DNA from: Insolitispirillum peregrinum
Lineage (GTDB): Bacteria; Pseudomonadota; Alphaproteobacteria; Rhodospirillales; Rhodospirillaceae
Direction of reading: 5' to 3'
Assembly (NCBI RefSeq): GCF_900156605.1
Contig: NZ_FTOA01000004.1
Span: 372,001 to 436,000 of the forward strand
DNA length: 64,000 nucleotides
How positions within the stretch are numbered: the stretch's first letter is position 1; each line of letters opens with the position of its first letter. The notes beneath the pieces are model-generated. The model was not told the origin of the DNA. It saw only the letters and a list, made by a program, of their open reading frames with translations, and did not search any database. The translations under genes and the position numbers were made by a program. Shown here in pieces: positions 35,595-43,694 of this stretch.

Positions 35595-35957
35595 TTAACG
35601 CACCTGCGCCGAGCGGGTGGTCTGGTGATCGACCGCCTGTAACTCGCCGACCACCGCCCAGAAATCTGCGCGGCAGGCAGCGGCTTCTTCGCGGTCGGGG
35701 GGCGTGGCGGTGCTTTCTGCCGACCAGCAGGCAAAACTGTCCTGCGCCACCCCCAGCAGGGTGGCCCGCTGGGCGGTCCGCGGACCGAGACTGACTTTCT
35801 GCAATTCGGCACGGGCCACCGCCAGATCGCTGGCAAGAGCCTGATCATCGGCAAGGGCCGGGGTCAGGGAGGCAACGATCAGCAAGGCTCCGGCAACGGA
35901 AGCTCTGGCCAGCGGTAGAGCCAGCACCGAACCAAACGACTGCGCAGAGGACAACAT
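35595..35957 (-). CDS. Small exported protein of unknown function
   Basis: A 120-residue product. The N-terminal segment SVAGALLIVASLTPALADDQ looks like a signal peptide with cleavage after ALA. The mature part is helical and has two Cys (FACWSAE, AAACRADFW), possibly a disulfide in the periplasm. The start ATG 35957 (MLSSAQSFG) is preferred over ATG 36068 because it places the signal peptide near the N-terminus. It sits upstream of the DUF350 gene on the same strand, about 150 bases away. No family recognised. Confidence 0.6.
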   Translation of the reverse strand: MLSSAQSFGSVLALPLARASVAGALLIVASLTPALADDQALASDLAVARAELQKVSLGPRTAQRATLLGVAQDSFACWSAESTATPPDREEAAACRADFWAVVGELQAVDHQTTRSAQVR

Positions 35958-36116
35958 GGCAAGGGAATCCTTGGGATACCTGTGATGCTGTGACTCTGCG
36001 CCGGGATTGCGGCAGTCCGATGGCGGAGGCAGGGAATGTTTGTGGTCATGCGGTGGCATGCGGAACACAAAAGCGGCGCCCCCGCTCCCGAGAGCGCCGC
36101 TGTTCGTCAGGGCGTG

Positions 36117-36225
36117 CCTGGACCAGCGTGCGTTAACTCTGACGCATGCACACTGGTCCAGGCTTTTGTTTTGTCGCAGTGATTTTGCGCAAAACCGGAA
36201 CCACTTTTGCGCTCACTGCTCTATC
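36117..36225 (+). repeat. Composite double-hairpin repeat, family B, copy 3
   Basis: First hairpin CCTGGACCAGCGTGC (36117-36131) with GCACACTGGTCCAGG (36148-36162). Second hairpin from TTGTCGCAGTGATTTTGC through AAACCGGAACCAC to GCGCTCACTGCTCT. Sequence differences from copy 1 preserve pairing in both stems, which points to selection on structure. Confidence 0.8.
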
Positions 36226-36231
36226 AAGCCG

Positions 36232-37467
36232 TTACAGGGCCGCCAGCCCGCGATCCACATCGGCGATCAGGTCGGCAATGTCTTCCAGACCGACCGACAG
36301 GCGCAGCAAGCCGGGGCCAATGCCCTGAATTGCCTTTTCCTCGGCGGTCAGACGCTGGTGGGTGGTGGTCGCCGGGTGGCAGGCCAGACTCTTGGCATCG
36401 CCCAGATTGTTGGAAATCTTCACCACCCGCAGGGCATTCAGGAAGCGGAAGGCCGCATCCTTGCCACCGGCAAAGTCAATCGCCAGCACCGAACCGCCAC
36501 CGGACATCTGTTTTTGCGCCAGCGCATACTGCGGATGGCTTTCCAGATCGGGATGCAGCACGCGGGCCACCCCCGGCTTGCCTTCCAGATGGCGGGCCAG
36601 CGCCACCGCGTTGGCGCAGTGACGTTCCACCCGCAGGGCCAGCGTTTCCAGCCCCTTCAGCAGGGTCCAGGCATTGAACGGGCTGAGCGTCGGGCCGGTA
36701 TGACGCAGGAACGGGCCGCACACCTCCTCGATAAAGGCTTTGGTGCCGAGGATTGCCCCGCCCAGACAGCGGCCCTGCCCGTCGATGTGCTTGGTGGCCG
36801 AATAGACCACCACATCGGCCCCCAGCTGCAACGGATGTTGCAACATCGGGGTGGCAAAGACGTTATCGACCACCACCACCGCACCGGCCTTGTGGGCCAG
36901 CGCGCAGACGGCTTCCAGATCAATCAGCTCCAGGCCGGGATTCGACGGGGTTTCCAGCAACACCACCCTGGCCGGAGTCGCCAGCGCCTGTTCCCAGGCG
37001 GTCAGATCGGTGCCATCGACGAATTCGGTGACCACGCCCCACTTCGGCAGCAGCTCACCGGCAATCCACGAGCACGAGCCAAACAAAGCCCGCGCCGCCA
37101 CCAGCCGGTCTCCGGCTTGCAGTTGACAGGCCAGCGCCCCGAACACCGCCGCCATCCCCGAGGCGGTCGCGCGGCAGGCTTCGGCGCCTTCCAGCAGGGC
37201 CAGACGGTCTTCAAACATCTGGATGGTCGGATTGCGGAACCGGGAGTACACATAGCGTGCATGGGTGCCGTCAAAGGCCGCCTCGGCCTCTTCGGCGCTG
37301 CCGTAGACATAGCCGGAATTCATGAACACCGCTTCGGCTGTCTCGTCGAACCCGGAGCGCAGGGTGGCCCCATGCACCATGCGGGTCTGCGCCGCCGCAT
37401 CCTCGGGAAGCCCCAAGGCAGCGCCACCGGTCGGAAAGACAGGGGAAGAAGAACGGGAAGCAGTCAT
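36232..37467 (-). CDS. metZ: O-succinylhomoserine sulfhydrylase
   Basis: A PLP enzyme of the Cys/Met metabolism family (411 residues) that makes homocysteine from O-succinylhomoserine and sulfide. Motifs: YSRFRNPTIQMFEDRLALLE (substrate and PLP), ATASGMAAVFGAL, VVVDNVFATPMLQHPL, and YSATKHIDGQGR with the PLP-binding Lys. TLSPFNAWTLLKGLETL and SVGLEDIADLIADVD are typical. It could act on O-acetylhomoserine instead (MetY), but MetZ-type features and the SAM-II leader favour MetZ. Start ATG 37467. It is regulated by the riboswitch about 60 bases upstream. Confidence 0.93.
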   Translation of the reverse strand: MTASRSSSPVFPTGGAALGLPEDAAAQTRMVHGATLRSGFDETAEAVFMNSGYVYGSAEEAEAAFDGTHARYVYSRFRNPTIQMFEDRLALLEGAEACRATASGMAAVFGALACQLQAGDRLVAARALFGSCSWIAGELLPKWGVVTEFVDGTDLTAWEQALATPARVVLLETPSNPGLELIDLEAVCALAHKAGAVVVVDNVFATPMLQHPLQLGADVVVYSATKHIDGQGRCLGGAILGTKAFIEEVCGPFLRHTGPTLSPFNAWTLLKGLETLALRVERHCANAVALARHLEGKPGVARVLHPDLESHPQYALAQKQMSGGGSVLAIDFAGGKDAAFRFLNALRVVKISNNLGDAKSLACHPATTTHQRLTAEEKAIQGIGPGLLRLSVGLEDIADLIADVDRGLAAL

Positions 37468-37526
37468 CAATACGGCCCTTTCGCCATCATATAACCGGCG
37501 CGGTCGGGGCCGGACGATGCCGGGCC

Positions 37527-37580
37527 GGGACCTTTTAGCGGAAGTTTTTTCGTGGCCGCAAGCCGGTCGCCAAATCCCAC
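37527..37580 (-). promoter_or_regulatory. SAM-II riboswitch ahead of metZ
   Basis: On the minus strand: GATTTGGCGACCGGCTTGCG, then GCCACGAAAAAACTTCCG and CGCTAAAAGGTC. The order GATTTG, CGGCTTGC, an A-rich loop and CGCTAAAAGG matches the compact H-type pseudoknot of SAM-II, and GACC-GGTC can form the pseudoknot helix. SAM-II elements are found ahead of metZ and metA in alphaproteobacteria. High SAM would be expected to reduce metZ expression. A covariance-model search would settle it. Confidence 0.85.
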
Positions 37581-37588
37581 GTTCGTTA

Positions 37589-37617
37589 TGTATAACGGAC
37601 GCCTTTTTCCACTTCAA
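37589..37617 (-). promoter_or_regulatory. Promoter of metZ
   Basis: On the minus strand TTGAAG (37612-37617) and TATACA (37589-37594) are separated by 17 bases. The predicted start is near 37582, right at the 5' edge of the riboswitch, so spacing supports both calls. Confidence 0.7.
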
Positions 37618-37820
37618 GCCCGCACCTTGGCGATCATTACCCCTAAAAACCCCATGCCCTTTCTGCATACCCCCCATTCTGGACAGTGCCGTTTCATCGA
37701 CACAACCATAGGATATGCACTTTAGATAGAAAGCACTATCCTTTGGTGTCTCATGCGTCGCAGCCCCGCAGGCGCACACACGTCCAGACGAACACCCAAA
37801 AGGGGGGGAGGAAACAGACC

Positions 37821-38231
37821 ATGCCCATCGAATGGCGCGACAAGCTGAGTGTTGGTGACCCGACGCTGGATGCCGACCACAAGAACCTGATCAAGATCAT
37901 CAATGAATTCGAGGAAAAGGCCGATGCCGGCTTTGACCGTCAGGTGCTGTCCGAGACCCTCAAGCGGTTGATGGGCTATGCCAAGGAGCACTTCGCCCGC
38001 GAAGAACGCCTGCAGGCCCGCATCAACTACCCCTACTATGACCGCCACTGTCAGGAACACCGCCGCCTGTTGCGCGATGTCGAAGGCCACATCCGCACCT
38101 ACATGGAGGACACAAGCACCGAAATCGACGGTGAAGTGAAACTGGCCATGCTGCATTTCCTGCGTGACTGGCTGATCAACCACATCATCGAGCAGGACCT
38201 GAAGATGCGGCCCTTTCTGGGCGCATCATAA
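37821..38231 (+). CDS. Bacteriohemerythrin, first of a tandem pair
   Basis: A 136-residue cytoplasmic di-iron oxygen-binding protein. All iron-ligand motifs are present: LDADHKNLI, HFAREE, HCQEHRRLL and HFLRDWLINHIIEQD. It begins MPIEWRDKLSVGDPTLDADH, the classic bacteriohemerythrin start, preceded by a GGGAGGA ribosome site. A single domain with no methyl-accepting or cyclase partner, so it probably stores or buffers oxygen, typical of microaerophilic alphaproteobacteria. The next gene is a close paralogue 69 bases on. Confidence 0.95.
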   Translation: MPIEWRDKLSVGDPTLDADHKNLIKIINEFEEKADAGFDRQVLSETLKRLMGYAKEHFAREERLQARINYPYYDRHCQEHRRLLRDVEGHIRTYMEDTSTEIDGEVKLAMLHFLRDWLINHIIEQDLKMRPFLGAS

Positions 38232-38300
38232 ATCCAGCGTCATCCGACCGGCAGCAAGCCGGACAAAAAAGAACACTCATGAGGATAAGGAGAGTCCACC

Positions 38301-38714
38301 ATGCCCATCGAATGGCGTGACAAGCTGAGCGTCGGTGAGCCCACCATTGACGCCGACCACAAGATGCTGATCAAGATGATCAATGATTTCGAGGCCCAGG
38401 CCAACATCGACTTCACCCGCCAACTGCTGTCCGACACGCTGAAGTCGCTGCTGGAATACGGCAAGGCGCATTTCGCCCGCGAGGAAATGTTGCAGGTGCG
38501 GATGGGCTATCTGTACCACGACAGCCACCGTCAGGAGCACCGCCGCCTGATCCGCGACATCGAAGCCTTTGCCCGCACCTACATGACCGATGCTTCGCTG
38601 GAGCTGACCCCGGCGGTCAAGATGCACATCCTGCATTTCCTGCGCGACTGGCTGATCAACCACATCATTGATCAGGACCTGAAGATGAAGCCGTTCGTGA
38701 TGCGTCAGCGGTAA
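38301..38714 (+). CDS. Bacteriohemerythrin, second of a tandem pair
   Basis: A 137-residue paralogue of the gene before it. It shares the MPIEWRDKLSVG start, the ligand motifs IDADHKMLIKMI, HFAREEMLQ, HRQEHRRLI and HFLRDWLINHIIDQD, and the end LKMKPFV. The differences concentrate between the ligand motifs, so both copies are probably functional. AAGGAGAG precedes the ATG. The pair probably arose by tandem duplication and may be co-transcribed. Confidence 0.95.
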   Translation: MPIEWRDKLSVGEPTIDADHKMLIKMINDFEAQANIDFTRQLLSDTLKSLLEYGKAHFAREEMLQVRMGYLYHDSHRQEHRRLIRDIEAFARTYMTDASLELTPAVKMHILHFLRDWLINHIIDQDLKMKPFVMRQR

Positions 38715-38775
38715 GACCCTCGGGCTCCGGGATGGCACGAGAGGGGTTTGCATCTCGTGCCCGGACCCGGTTCTG

Positions 38776-39948
38776 TCACCCCTTGGCCACCGCCAGAACC
38801 CCGCGCCGTTGCAGGGCCCCCGACCATTCCAGCACCACCGCAAAGGCCACCATCAGCAGCGAGGCGGTCAGCGAGGTCGCCACCTGCACCAGCGGCTGGT
38901 CATCCAGCACCGCGTTCACGCCATCGGCCAACGGGGACAGCAGGATGCCCAGACAGAATACTTCCAGCGAATGCCGCCCCATCACCCGGCAGGCACGGGC
39001 ACACCAGCTTTCCATCCACACACCGGGGCGGAACAGCCCGGCGATGCAATAGGCTACCGCCAGAAAGTGCAGCAGACGCAACGGTGCCAGCGCCGTTTTG
39101 CTGATTGGATAAATCATCTGCCCCAGCCACAGCGGTACCACCCGGTCATGCCACGCCGGGACATGCCACAACAGCACCAGCGCAAAACACAACAGCAGAT
39201 AGCCCCACGCCAGCCGGTCCACCACCGCCCGCAGGCGGGGCCGGGCCTCCAGCCGGGCCGGGCCGATTTGCAGCAGGGCGCAGACGGCCCCGATGATGAA
39301 CAACGCCTGCCACGCCCATGGGTTAAAGAACCAGCCGCCATCCGGCCAGGCACGCAGGTTGATGTCCCACACCTGCGCCGCCGCATAGACCGCCAGTGAC
39401 AGCGCCAGCGTGAGCCGGGGCCGGTACACCAGCAAGGGCAGCACCGCCGCCATGATCAGCAACAACACCATGTACAGTGGCAGCGGGTCCATCAGGCTGG
39501 GCTTGAAGCGCAAGGTCAGCTCGGCCACCAGCGCGCCTTCGGTGTCGTTGATCAGTCTGCCCAGCCCCATCTCGCTGATGAAATCGCGCGTCTCGACGTG
39601 GGCATTCATCACGAACACGATGCCAACCAGCACCGCAAAGACAAAGATATGAGCCATGTACAACTGGGCCACACGGCGCAAAATGCGCACTGCGGCAAAC
39701 AGATAGCCATGACGATGCAGCCCGGCCGAATAGGCCAGGGCTGCACTGAAGCCTGACAGGAAAACGAACACTTCGGCCGAGTCGCTCAGGCCAAAGGCCC
39801 GCATGGTCACCAACCCGAGGATGTTGTTCGGAATGTGGTCCCACAGGATGAAAATCAGGGCGAGGCCACGAAACACATCAATCCTGTGGTCCCGCTGGCG
39901 GTGGGACACCACCGCGCCGGACACCACAGTTTCAGACGACAAAGACAC
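38776..39948 (-). CDS. OpgC-like membrane acyltransferase family protein
   Basis: A polytopic inner-membrane protein of about 390 residues with around ten hydrophobic segments. The N-terminal signature HRIDVFRGLALIFILWDHIP and SAEVFVFLSGFSAALAY match the OpgC family, which adds succinyl groups to osmoregulated periplasmic glucans. ICGC-like features and late MGRHSLEVFCLGILLSP also fit. The start is uncertain: there is no good ATG, and GTG 39948 is chosen over TTG 39972 and other GTGs. No glucan synthesis genes (opgG/H) are nearby, so the substrate is not shown by context. Confidence 0.82.
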   Translation of the reverse strand: MSLSSETVVSGAVVSHRQRDHRIDVFRGLALIFILWDHIPNNILGLVTMRAFGLSDSAEVFVFLSGFSAALAYSAGLHRHGYLFAAVRILRRVAQLYMAHIFVFAVLVGIVFVMNAHVETRDFISEMGLGRLINDTEGALVAELTLRFKPSLMDPLPLYMVLLLIMAAVLPLLVYRPRLTLALSLAVYAAAQVWDINLRAWPDGGWFFNPWAWQALFIIGAVCALLQIGPARLEARPRLRAVVDRLAWGYLLLCFALVLLWHVPAWHDRVVPLWLGQMIYPISKTALAPLRLLHFLAVAYCIAGLFRPGVWMESWCARACRVMGRHSLEVFCLGILLSPLADGVNAVLDDQPLVQVATSLTASLLMVAFAVVLEWSGALQRRGVLAVAKG

Positions 39949-40062
39949 CAGACACCCCACAAGCCTGCACAACGCCCCACCGCGACATAAGGGGTAGACT
40001 TCCGGCGTGCAAGCTCCGTTTTATCAGGAGGCGGTCATGAACAGTCCACGACGGGACAGCCG

Positions 40063-40323
40063 TCAGCGCTTGACCTGGTCATAGACATAGCCGCCGGTCG
40101 CACCAGCCGCCGCGCCGATCACTCCGCCCCAGACGGTCGAGCCACCAGTCGCAGCCCCCACCAGTGCGCCGCCCACCGTACCGATGGCCGCACCGGACAG
40201 GATGCGCTGTTCACTTTGGGTCATGTTCGAGCACCCACCCAGCCCCAGAGCCGCAACAGACAGGGCAACAGCCACGGCTTTGCCGGCATGGCGCGGGGAA
40301 ACGAGAGCGGTAACGCGAGACAT
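40063..40323 (-). CDS. Glycine-zipper lipoprotein
   Basis: An 86-residue protein with a lipoprotein signal ending in the lipobox LGLGGC (lipidated Cys near residue 31). The mature part holds glycine-zipper repeats (AAIGTVGGALVGAATGG, GGVIGAAAGATGGYVYDQ) that span or pack against the outer membrane, as in SlyB/OsmB-like proteins. Start ATG 40323 (MSRVTALVS); an upstream ATG at 40359 would spoil the signal peptide. Single gene; function structural or stress related by family only. Confidence 0.8.
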   Translation of the reverse strand: MSRVTALVSPRHAGKAVAVALSVAALGLGGCSNMTQSEQRILSGAAIGTVGGALVGAATGGSTVWGGVIGAAAGATGGYVYDQVKR

Positions 40324-40505
40324 AACGGCCTCCTGCAGCAAATGGATAAAAGGTACCATCAGAGTGTCGCCCCATATTAAGGCGGGAAAAAGGCAAAAAA
40401 TGGTTAATTTCGCGGCAGGGATACCAAAGATATTAGGGGGTTACCCAACGGTGTTGCAAAAGCAGGTGAAACAACCGCCACGCCAGAAAAAAGCCTGGAA
40501 ACGAC

Positions 40506-40549
40506 TCGGGCCAGAGGGTACCTGCGAAAACAGGCATCCTCTGGCCCGG
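40506..40549 (-). terminator. Terminator of the DHH phosphoesterase gene
   Basis: CGGGCCAGAGG and CCTCTGGCCCG form an 11-bp stem around a 21-base loop which itself holds CCTG/CAGG. On the minus strand it lies 31 bases after the stop and is followed by TCGTTTCCAGGCTTTTTT. Confidence 0.65.
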
Positions 40550-40579
40550 AGAAGGGCTTGCCCCCGTGACGCTCTGCCG

Positions 40580-41509
40580 TCAGCCGTCGGCATTCATCTT
40601 TTCGACCAGCGCCTTCAGGCTTTCTTCCGCCACCGCATGTTCCACCTGACAGGTGCCCGCCGCATGGTGACCGCCGCCGCCGTATTCCAGCATCAGCTTG
40701 CCGACGTTGGTCTGGCTGGAGCGGTCAAAGATCGACTTGCCAACCGCAAAGACGGTGTTCTGGTTCTGGAAGCCGCGCATGATGTGGATCGAGATGTTGC
40801 ACTGCGGGAACATCGCGTAAATCATGAAGCGGTTGCCGGCATAAATCGGGTCTTCGTCGCGCAGGTCCAGCACCACCACGTTGCCATGGACGCGGGCACA
40901 GCGGTTGACCTGTTCCTTGAACATCGCTTCCTGTTCAAAATACAGGTCGGTACGTTCCTTGACATCCGGCAGGGCCAGCACGTCGGAAATCGGGTGATCG
41001 AGGCAATAGTCGATCAGTTCCATCATCAGCTGATAATTGGAAATGCGGAACTCGCGGAAACGGCCCAGACCGGTGCGGGCATCCATGATGAAGTTCATCA
41101 GGTTCCAGCCTGCGGGCTTCAGCACTTCATCCAGCGAGAACTGCGCCGAGTCGCCCTTGTCCACCGCCAACATCATTTCTTCGGAAATGCGCGGCAGCTT
41201 TTCCGCCCCGCCATAATATTCGTACACCACCCGGGCAGCCGACGGCGCTTCGGGGATGATGATGTGGTTGTCGCGCTTGCCCACCCGCAAGGTTTCCGAC
41301 AGATGGTGGTCAAAGGCGAGGTGCACGCCTTCGACATACGGCAGGTTGGTGGTGATGTCGTTGCCGGTGATTTCGATCTTGCCGTCCTGCATGTCCTTGG
41401 GATGCACGAACTTGATGTCGTCGATCAAGCCCAGCTCTTTCAGGATCATGGCGCAGACAAGGCCGTCAAAGTCGCTGCGCGTGACAAGGCGGAATTTCCG
41501 TTCCGTCAT
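40580..41509 (-). CDS. DHH family phosphoesterase
   Basis: A 309-residue member of the DHH/DHHA1 superfamily. Motif I is TRSDFDGLVCAMIL, the DHH motif is LAFDHHLSETLRVG, and the C-terminal DHHA1 block is EYGGGGHHAAGTCQ. Such proteins hydrolyse short oligonucleotides, pAp or cyclic dinucleotide products, or inorganic polyphosphate; the true substrate cannot be told here. Start ATG 41509, with an AGGGAAAGATG context. It is transcribed away from rpmI, and the ~400 bases between (41510-41912) hold only the rpmI promoter as far as I can see. Confidence 0.88.
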   Translation of the reverse strand: MTERKFRLVTRSDFDGLVCAMILKELGLIDDIKFVHPKDMQDGKIEITGNDITTNLPYVEGVHLAFDHHLSETLRVGKRDNHIIIPEAPSAARVVYEYYGGAEKLPRISEEMMLAVDKGDSAQFSLDEVLKPAGWNLMNFIMDARTGLGRFREFRISNYQLMMELIDYCLDHPISDVLALPDVKERTDLYFEQEAMFKEQVNRCARVHGNVVVLDLRDEDPIYAGNRFMIYAMFPQCNISIHIMRGFQNQNTVFAVGKSIFDRSSQTNVGKLMLEYGGGGHHAAGTCQVEHAVAEESLKALVEKMNADG

Positions 41510-41770
41510 CTTTCCCTATTCCTTTTGCATCAGCCGGCCGCGCCCCGCGGTCTGCCGTTGATCGAAAATCAAGCATTCCTGCGCCCCGGCGCAGTCTGGT
41601 CTGCGTGCCGACACCATAGCGACATCAGGGGTACCGACGCAATTGCCGTAGCCCGGTCAACCCATGGTTCTTTGGCACGATTCAGCCCACACGCTCTGTC
41701 GAAAAACACCATACAACCAAATTACGCGGTTGAGGATGGGGGGCGATGGAATTTTATTCGCCCAGCCATC

Positions 41771-41799
41771 TTGCCTTTTTACCCTGCTCCGCGTATAAG
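41771..41799 (+). promoter_or_regulatory. Promoter of rpmI-rplT
   Basis: TTGCCT (41771-41776) and TATAAG (41794-41799) are 17 bases apart. The leader to rpmI is then about 105 bases, long enough for the autogenous L20 control known for this operon, although I cannot show a binding site. Confidence 0.6.
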
Positions 41800-41912
41800 C
41801 TCCTCCCTCCAAACCCGAGCGGCGAGGCTGTGTGGGACTCCTTGATTTCAAGGGTCCTACCGGGCATGCCAATCCGCTTTCGAAAAACACCTCTCTTCGG
41901 AAAGGACTTAAA

Positions 41913-42107
41913 ATGCCCAAGATGAAGACCAAAAGCGCCGCCAAAAAGCGGTTCCGTCTGACCGGCACCGGCAAGGTGCGCGCCAACGTGGCCTACAAGC
42001 GCCACATGATGCGCAACAAGCCCAAGCAGATGAAGCGCCAGGCTCGTGGCACCATGATCCTCAACGATTGTGATGCGCGTATCGTCAAGCTGTACCTGCA
42101 CGGCTAA
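41913..42107 (+). CDS. rpmI: 50S ribosomal protein L35
   Basis: A 64-residue, very basic protein starting [20 protein letters not shown], the standard L35 signature, and ending IVKLYLHG. It is a late-assembling large-subunit protein. AAAGGA lies seven to ten bases upstream of ATG 41913. It is followed 30 bases later by rplT, as in most bacteria; infC, often the gene before it, is not in this position. Confidence 0.97.
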   Translation: MPKMKTKSAAKKRFRLTGTGKVRANVAYKRHMMRNKPKQMKRQARGTMILNDCDARIVKLYLHG

Positions 42108-42137
42108 TTTTTCGGTCAGAATTAAAGGAGAACCGCA

Positions 42138-42494
42138 ATGTCTCGTGTGAAGCGCGGCGTTACCAGCCATGCCCGGCACAAGAAAGTCCTGAAGCTGGCC
42201 AAGGGCTACCAGGGCCGCAACTCGACCAACTTCCGTATTGCCATTGAAAAGGTCGAAAAGGGCCTGCAGTACGCCTACCGTGACCGTCGCAACAAGAAGC
42301 GCGACTTCCGCGCCCTGTGGATCCAGCGCATCAACGCTGCCACCCGCGAACACGGCCTGCCGTACTCCCGTTTCATTGACGGCCTGAACAAGGCTGGCAT
42401 CGAACTGGACCGCAAGGTGCTGTCCGACCTCGCCATCCGCGAGCCGGAAGCCTTCGGCAAGCTCGTCGAACAGGCCAAGGCGGCCCTCGGCTGA
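42138..42494 (+). CDS. rplT: 50S ribosomal protein L20
   Basis: A 118-residue basic protein: [20 protein letters not shown], then [10 protein letters not shown] and [18 protein letters not shown], all hallmarks of L20. It is essential for early 50S assembly and represses its own operon in other bacteria. AAGGAG precedes the ATG. Full length. It lies between rpmI and pheS in the usual order. Confidence 0.98.
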   Translation: MSRVKRGVTSHARHKKVLKLAKGYQGRNSTNFRIAIEKVEKGLQYAYRDRRNKKRDFRALWIQRINAATREHGLPYSRFIDGLNKAGIELDRKVLSDLAIREPEAFGKLVEQAKAALG

Positions 42495-42547
42495 GCCATG
42501 CTGATGGCACCAACCGGTGCCTGACGGCTAAAAATGCTTATACTGAG

Positions 42548-42578
42548 GGGGGCTGCCTTTCCAAAGGCGGCCCCCTTT
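42548..42578 (+). terminator. Hairpin between rplT and pheS (terminator or attenuator)
   Basis: GGGGGCTGCCTTT (42548-42560) pairs with AAAGGCGGCCCCC (42563-42575) with one wobble and is followed by TTT. It could end the ribosomal protein transcript or attenuate pheST. Confidence 0.6.
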
Positions 42579-42617
42579 GGCTATTTCGCCTACCCCCACC
42601 TGACTCACAGAGGGATC

Positions 42618-43694
42618 ATGGACAAGCTGGACGAGTTGCGCGCCGAACTGCTGGCGGCGGTGTCCGATGCGCCTGACGCCGACGCGCTGGAAAAAGTGCG
42701 CGTGGCGGTGATGGGCAAAAAGGGCCGCATTACCGACATGATGAAGGGCCTGGGCCAGATGGATCCGGACGAGCGCCGGACCTTTGGCGCCGCACTGAAC
42801 GCCCTCAAGGATGACGTTGCCACGGCGCTGGATGGTCGCAAGGCTGCCTTTGAAACGGCTGCCCTGAACGCCAGGCTGGAAAGCGAGCGGGTCGATGTCT
42901 CGTTGACCGCCCGCCCGGACAGTGACGGCACCCTGCATCCGATCAGCCAGACCATCGACGAAGTGATCGCCATTTTCGGCCAGATGGGGTTTGAACTGGC
43001 GGAAGGCCCGGATATCGAAGACGATTTCCACAACTTCACCGCCCTGAATTTCCCGCCCGGCCACCCGGCGCGCGAAATGCACGACACCTTCTTCCTGCCC
43101 GAACGGGAAGACGGCAGCCGTCACGTCCTGCGCACCCACACCAGCCCGGTGCAGATCCGCACCATGCAAAGCCGCAAGCCGCCGATCCGGGTGATCTGCC
43201 TGGGCCGCACCTATCGCTGCGACTCTGACATGACCCATACCCCGATGTTCCATCAGATCGAAGGTCTGGTGATTGACACGAACATCAACATGGGCCACCT
43301 CAAGGGCTGCCTGAAGGAATTCGTCGAGGCCTATTTCGAGGTCAGCGATGTGCCGATGCAGTTCCGTCCCAGCTTCTTCCCGTTCACCGAGCCGTCGGCC
43401 GAGGTCGATATCGGCTGTTCGCGCAAGAACGGCGAACTGAAGATCGGCGAAGGCGACGGCTGGCTGGAAATTCTGGGCTGCGGCATGGTTCACCCGAACG
43501 TGCTGAAGGCCTGCGGCTATGACCCGAACGAAGTGCAGGGCTTTGCCTTCGGCATGGGCCTCGAGCGCATCGCCATGCTGAAGTACGGCATCCCCGACCT
43601 GCGCACCTTCTTTGATTCCGACCTGCGGTGGCTGCGCCACTACGGATTCGGTTGCCTTGACGTCCCGACCCTGACCGGAGGGCTGACCCGATGA
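42618..43694 (+). CDS. pheS: Phenylalanyl-tRNA synthetase alpha subunit
   Basis: A 358-residue class II synthetase subunit that charges tRNA-Phe as an alpha2-beta2 tetramer. The N-terminal coiled coil (residues 1-90) binds tRNA. Catalytic motifs are seen: [19 protein letters not shown], motif 2 in [20 protein letters not shown] and motif 3 in [20 protein letters not shown]. Start ATG 42618 with AGAGGG upstream; the in-frame stretch before it is the hairpin region and is unlikely to be coding. Its stop overlaps the pheT start by four bases, indicating translational coupling. Confidence 0.97.
   Translation: MDKLDELRAELLAAVSDAPDADALEKVRVAVMGKKGRITDMMKGLGQMDPDERRTFGAALNALKDDVATALDGRKAAFETAALNARLESERVDVSLTARPDSDGTLHPISQTIDEVIAIFGQMGFELAEGPDIEDDFHNFTALNFPPGHPAREMHDTFFLPEREDGSRHVLRTHTSPVQIRTMQSRKPPIRVICLGRTYRCDSDMTHTPMFHQIEGLVIDTNINMGHLKGCLKEFVEAYFEVSDVPMQFRPSFFPFTEPSAEVDIGCSRKNGELKIGEGDGWLEILGCGMVHPNVLKACGYDPNEVQGFAFGMGLERIAMLKYGIPDLRTFFDSDLRWLRHYGFGCLDVPTLTGGLTR

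Noticed and set aside
42534-42617. Possible Phe-containing leader peptide in frame with pheS (several Phe codons near a hairpin)
   Set aside because: The frame has no stop before pheS and no ribosome site. It looks like untranslated leader with a hairpin; attenuation cannot be excluded but is not supported.
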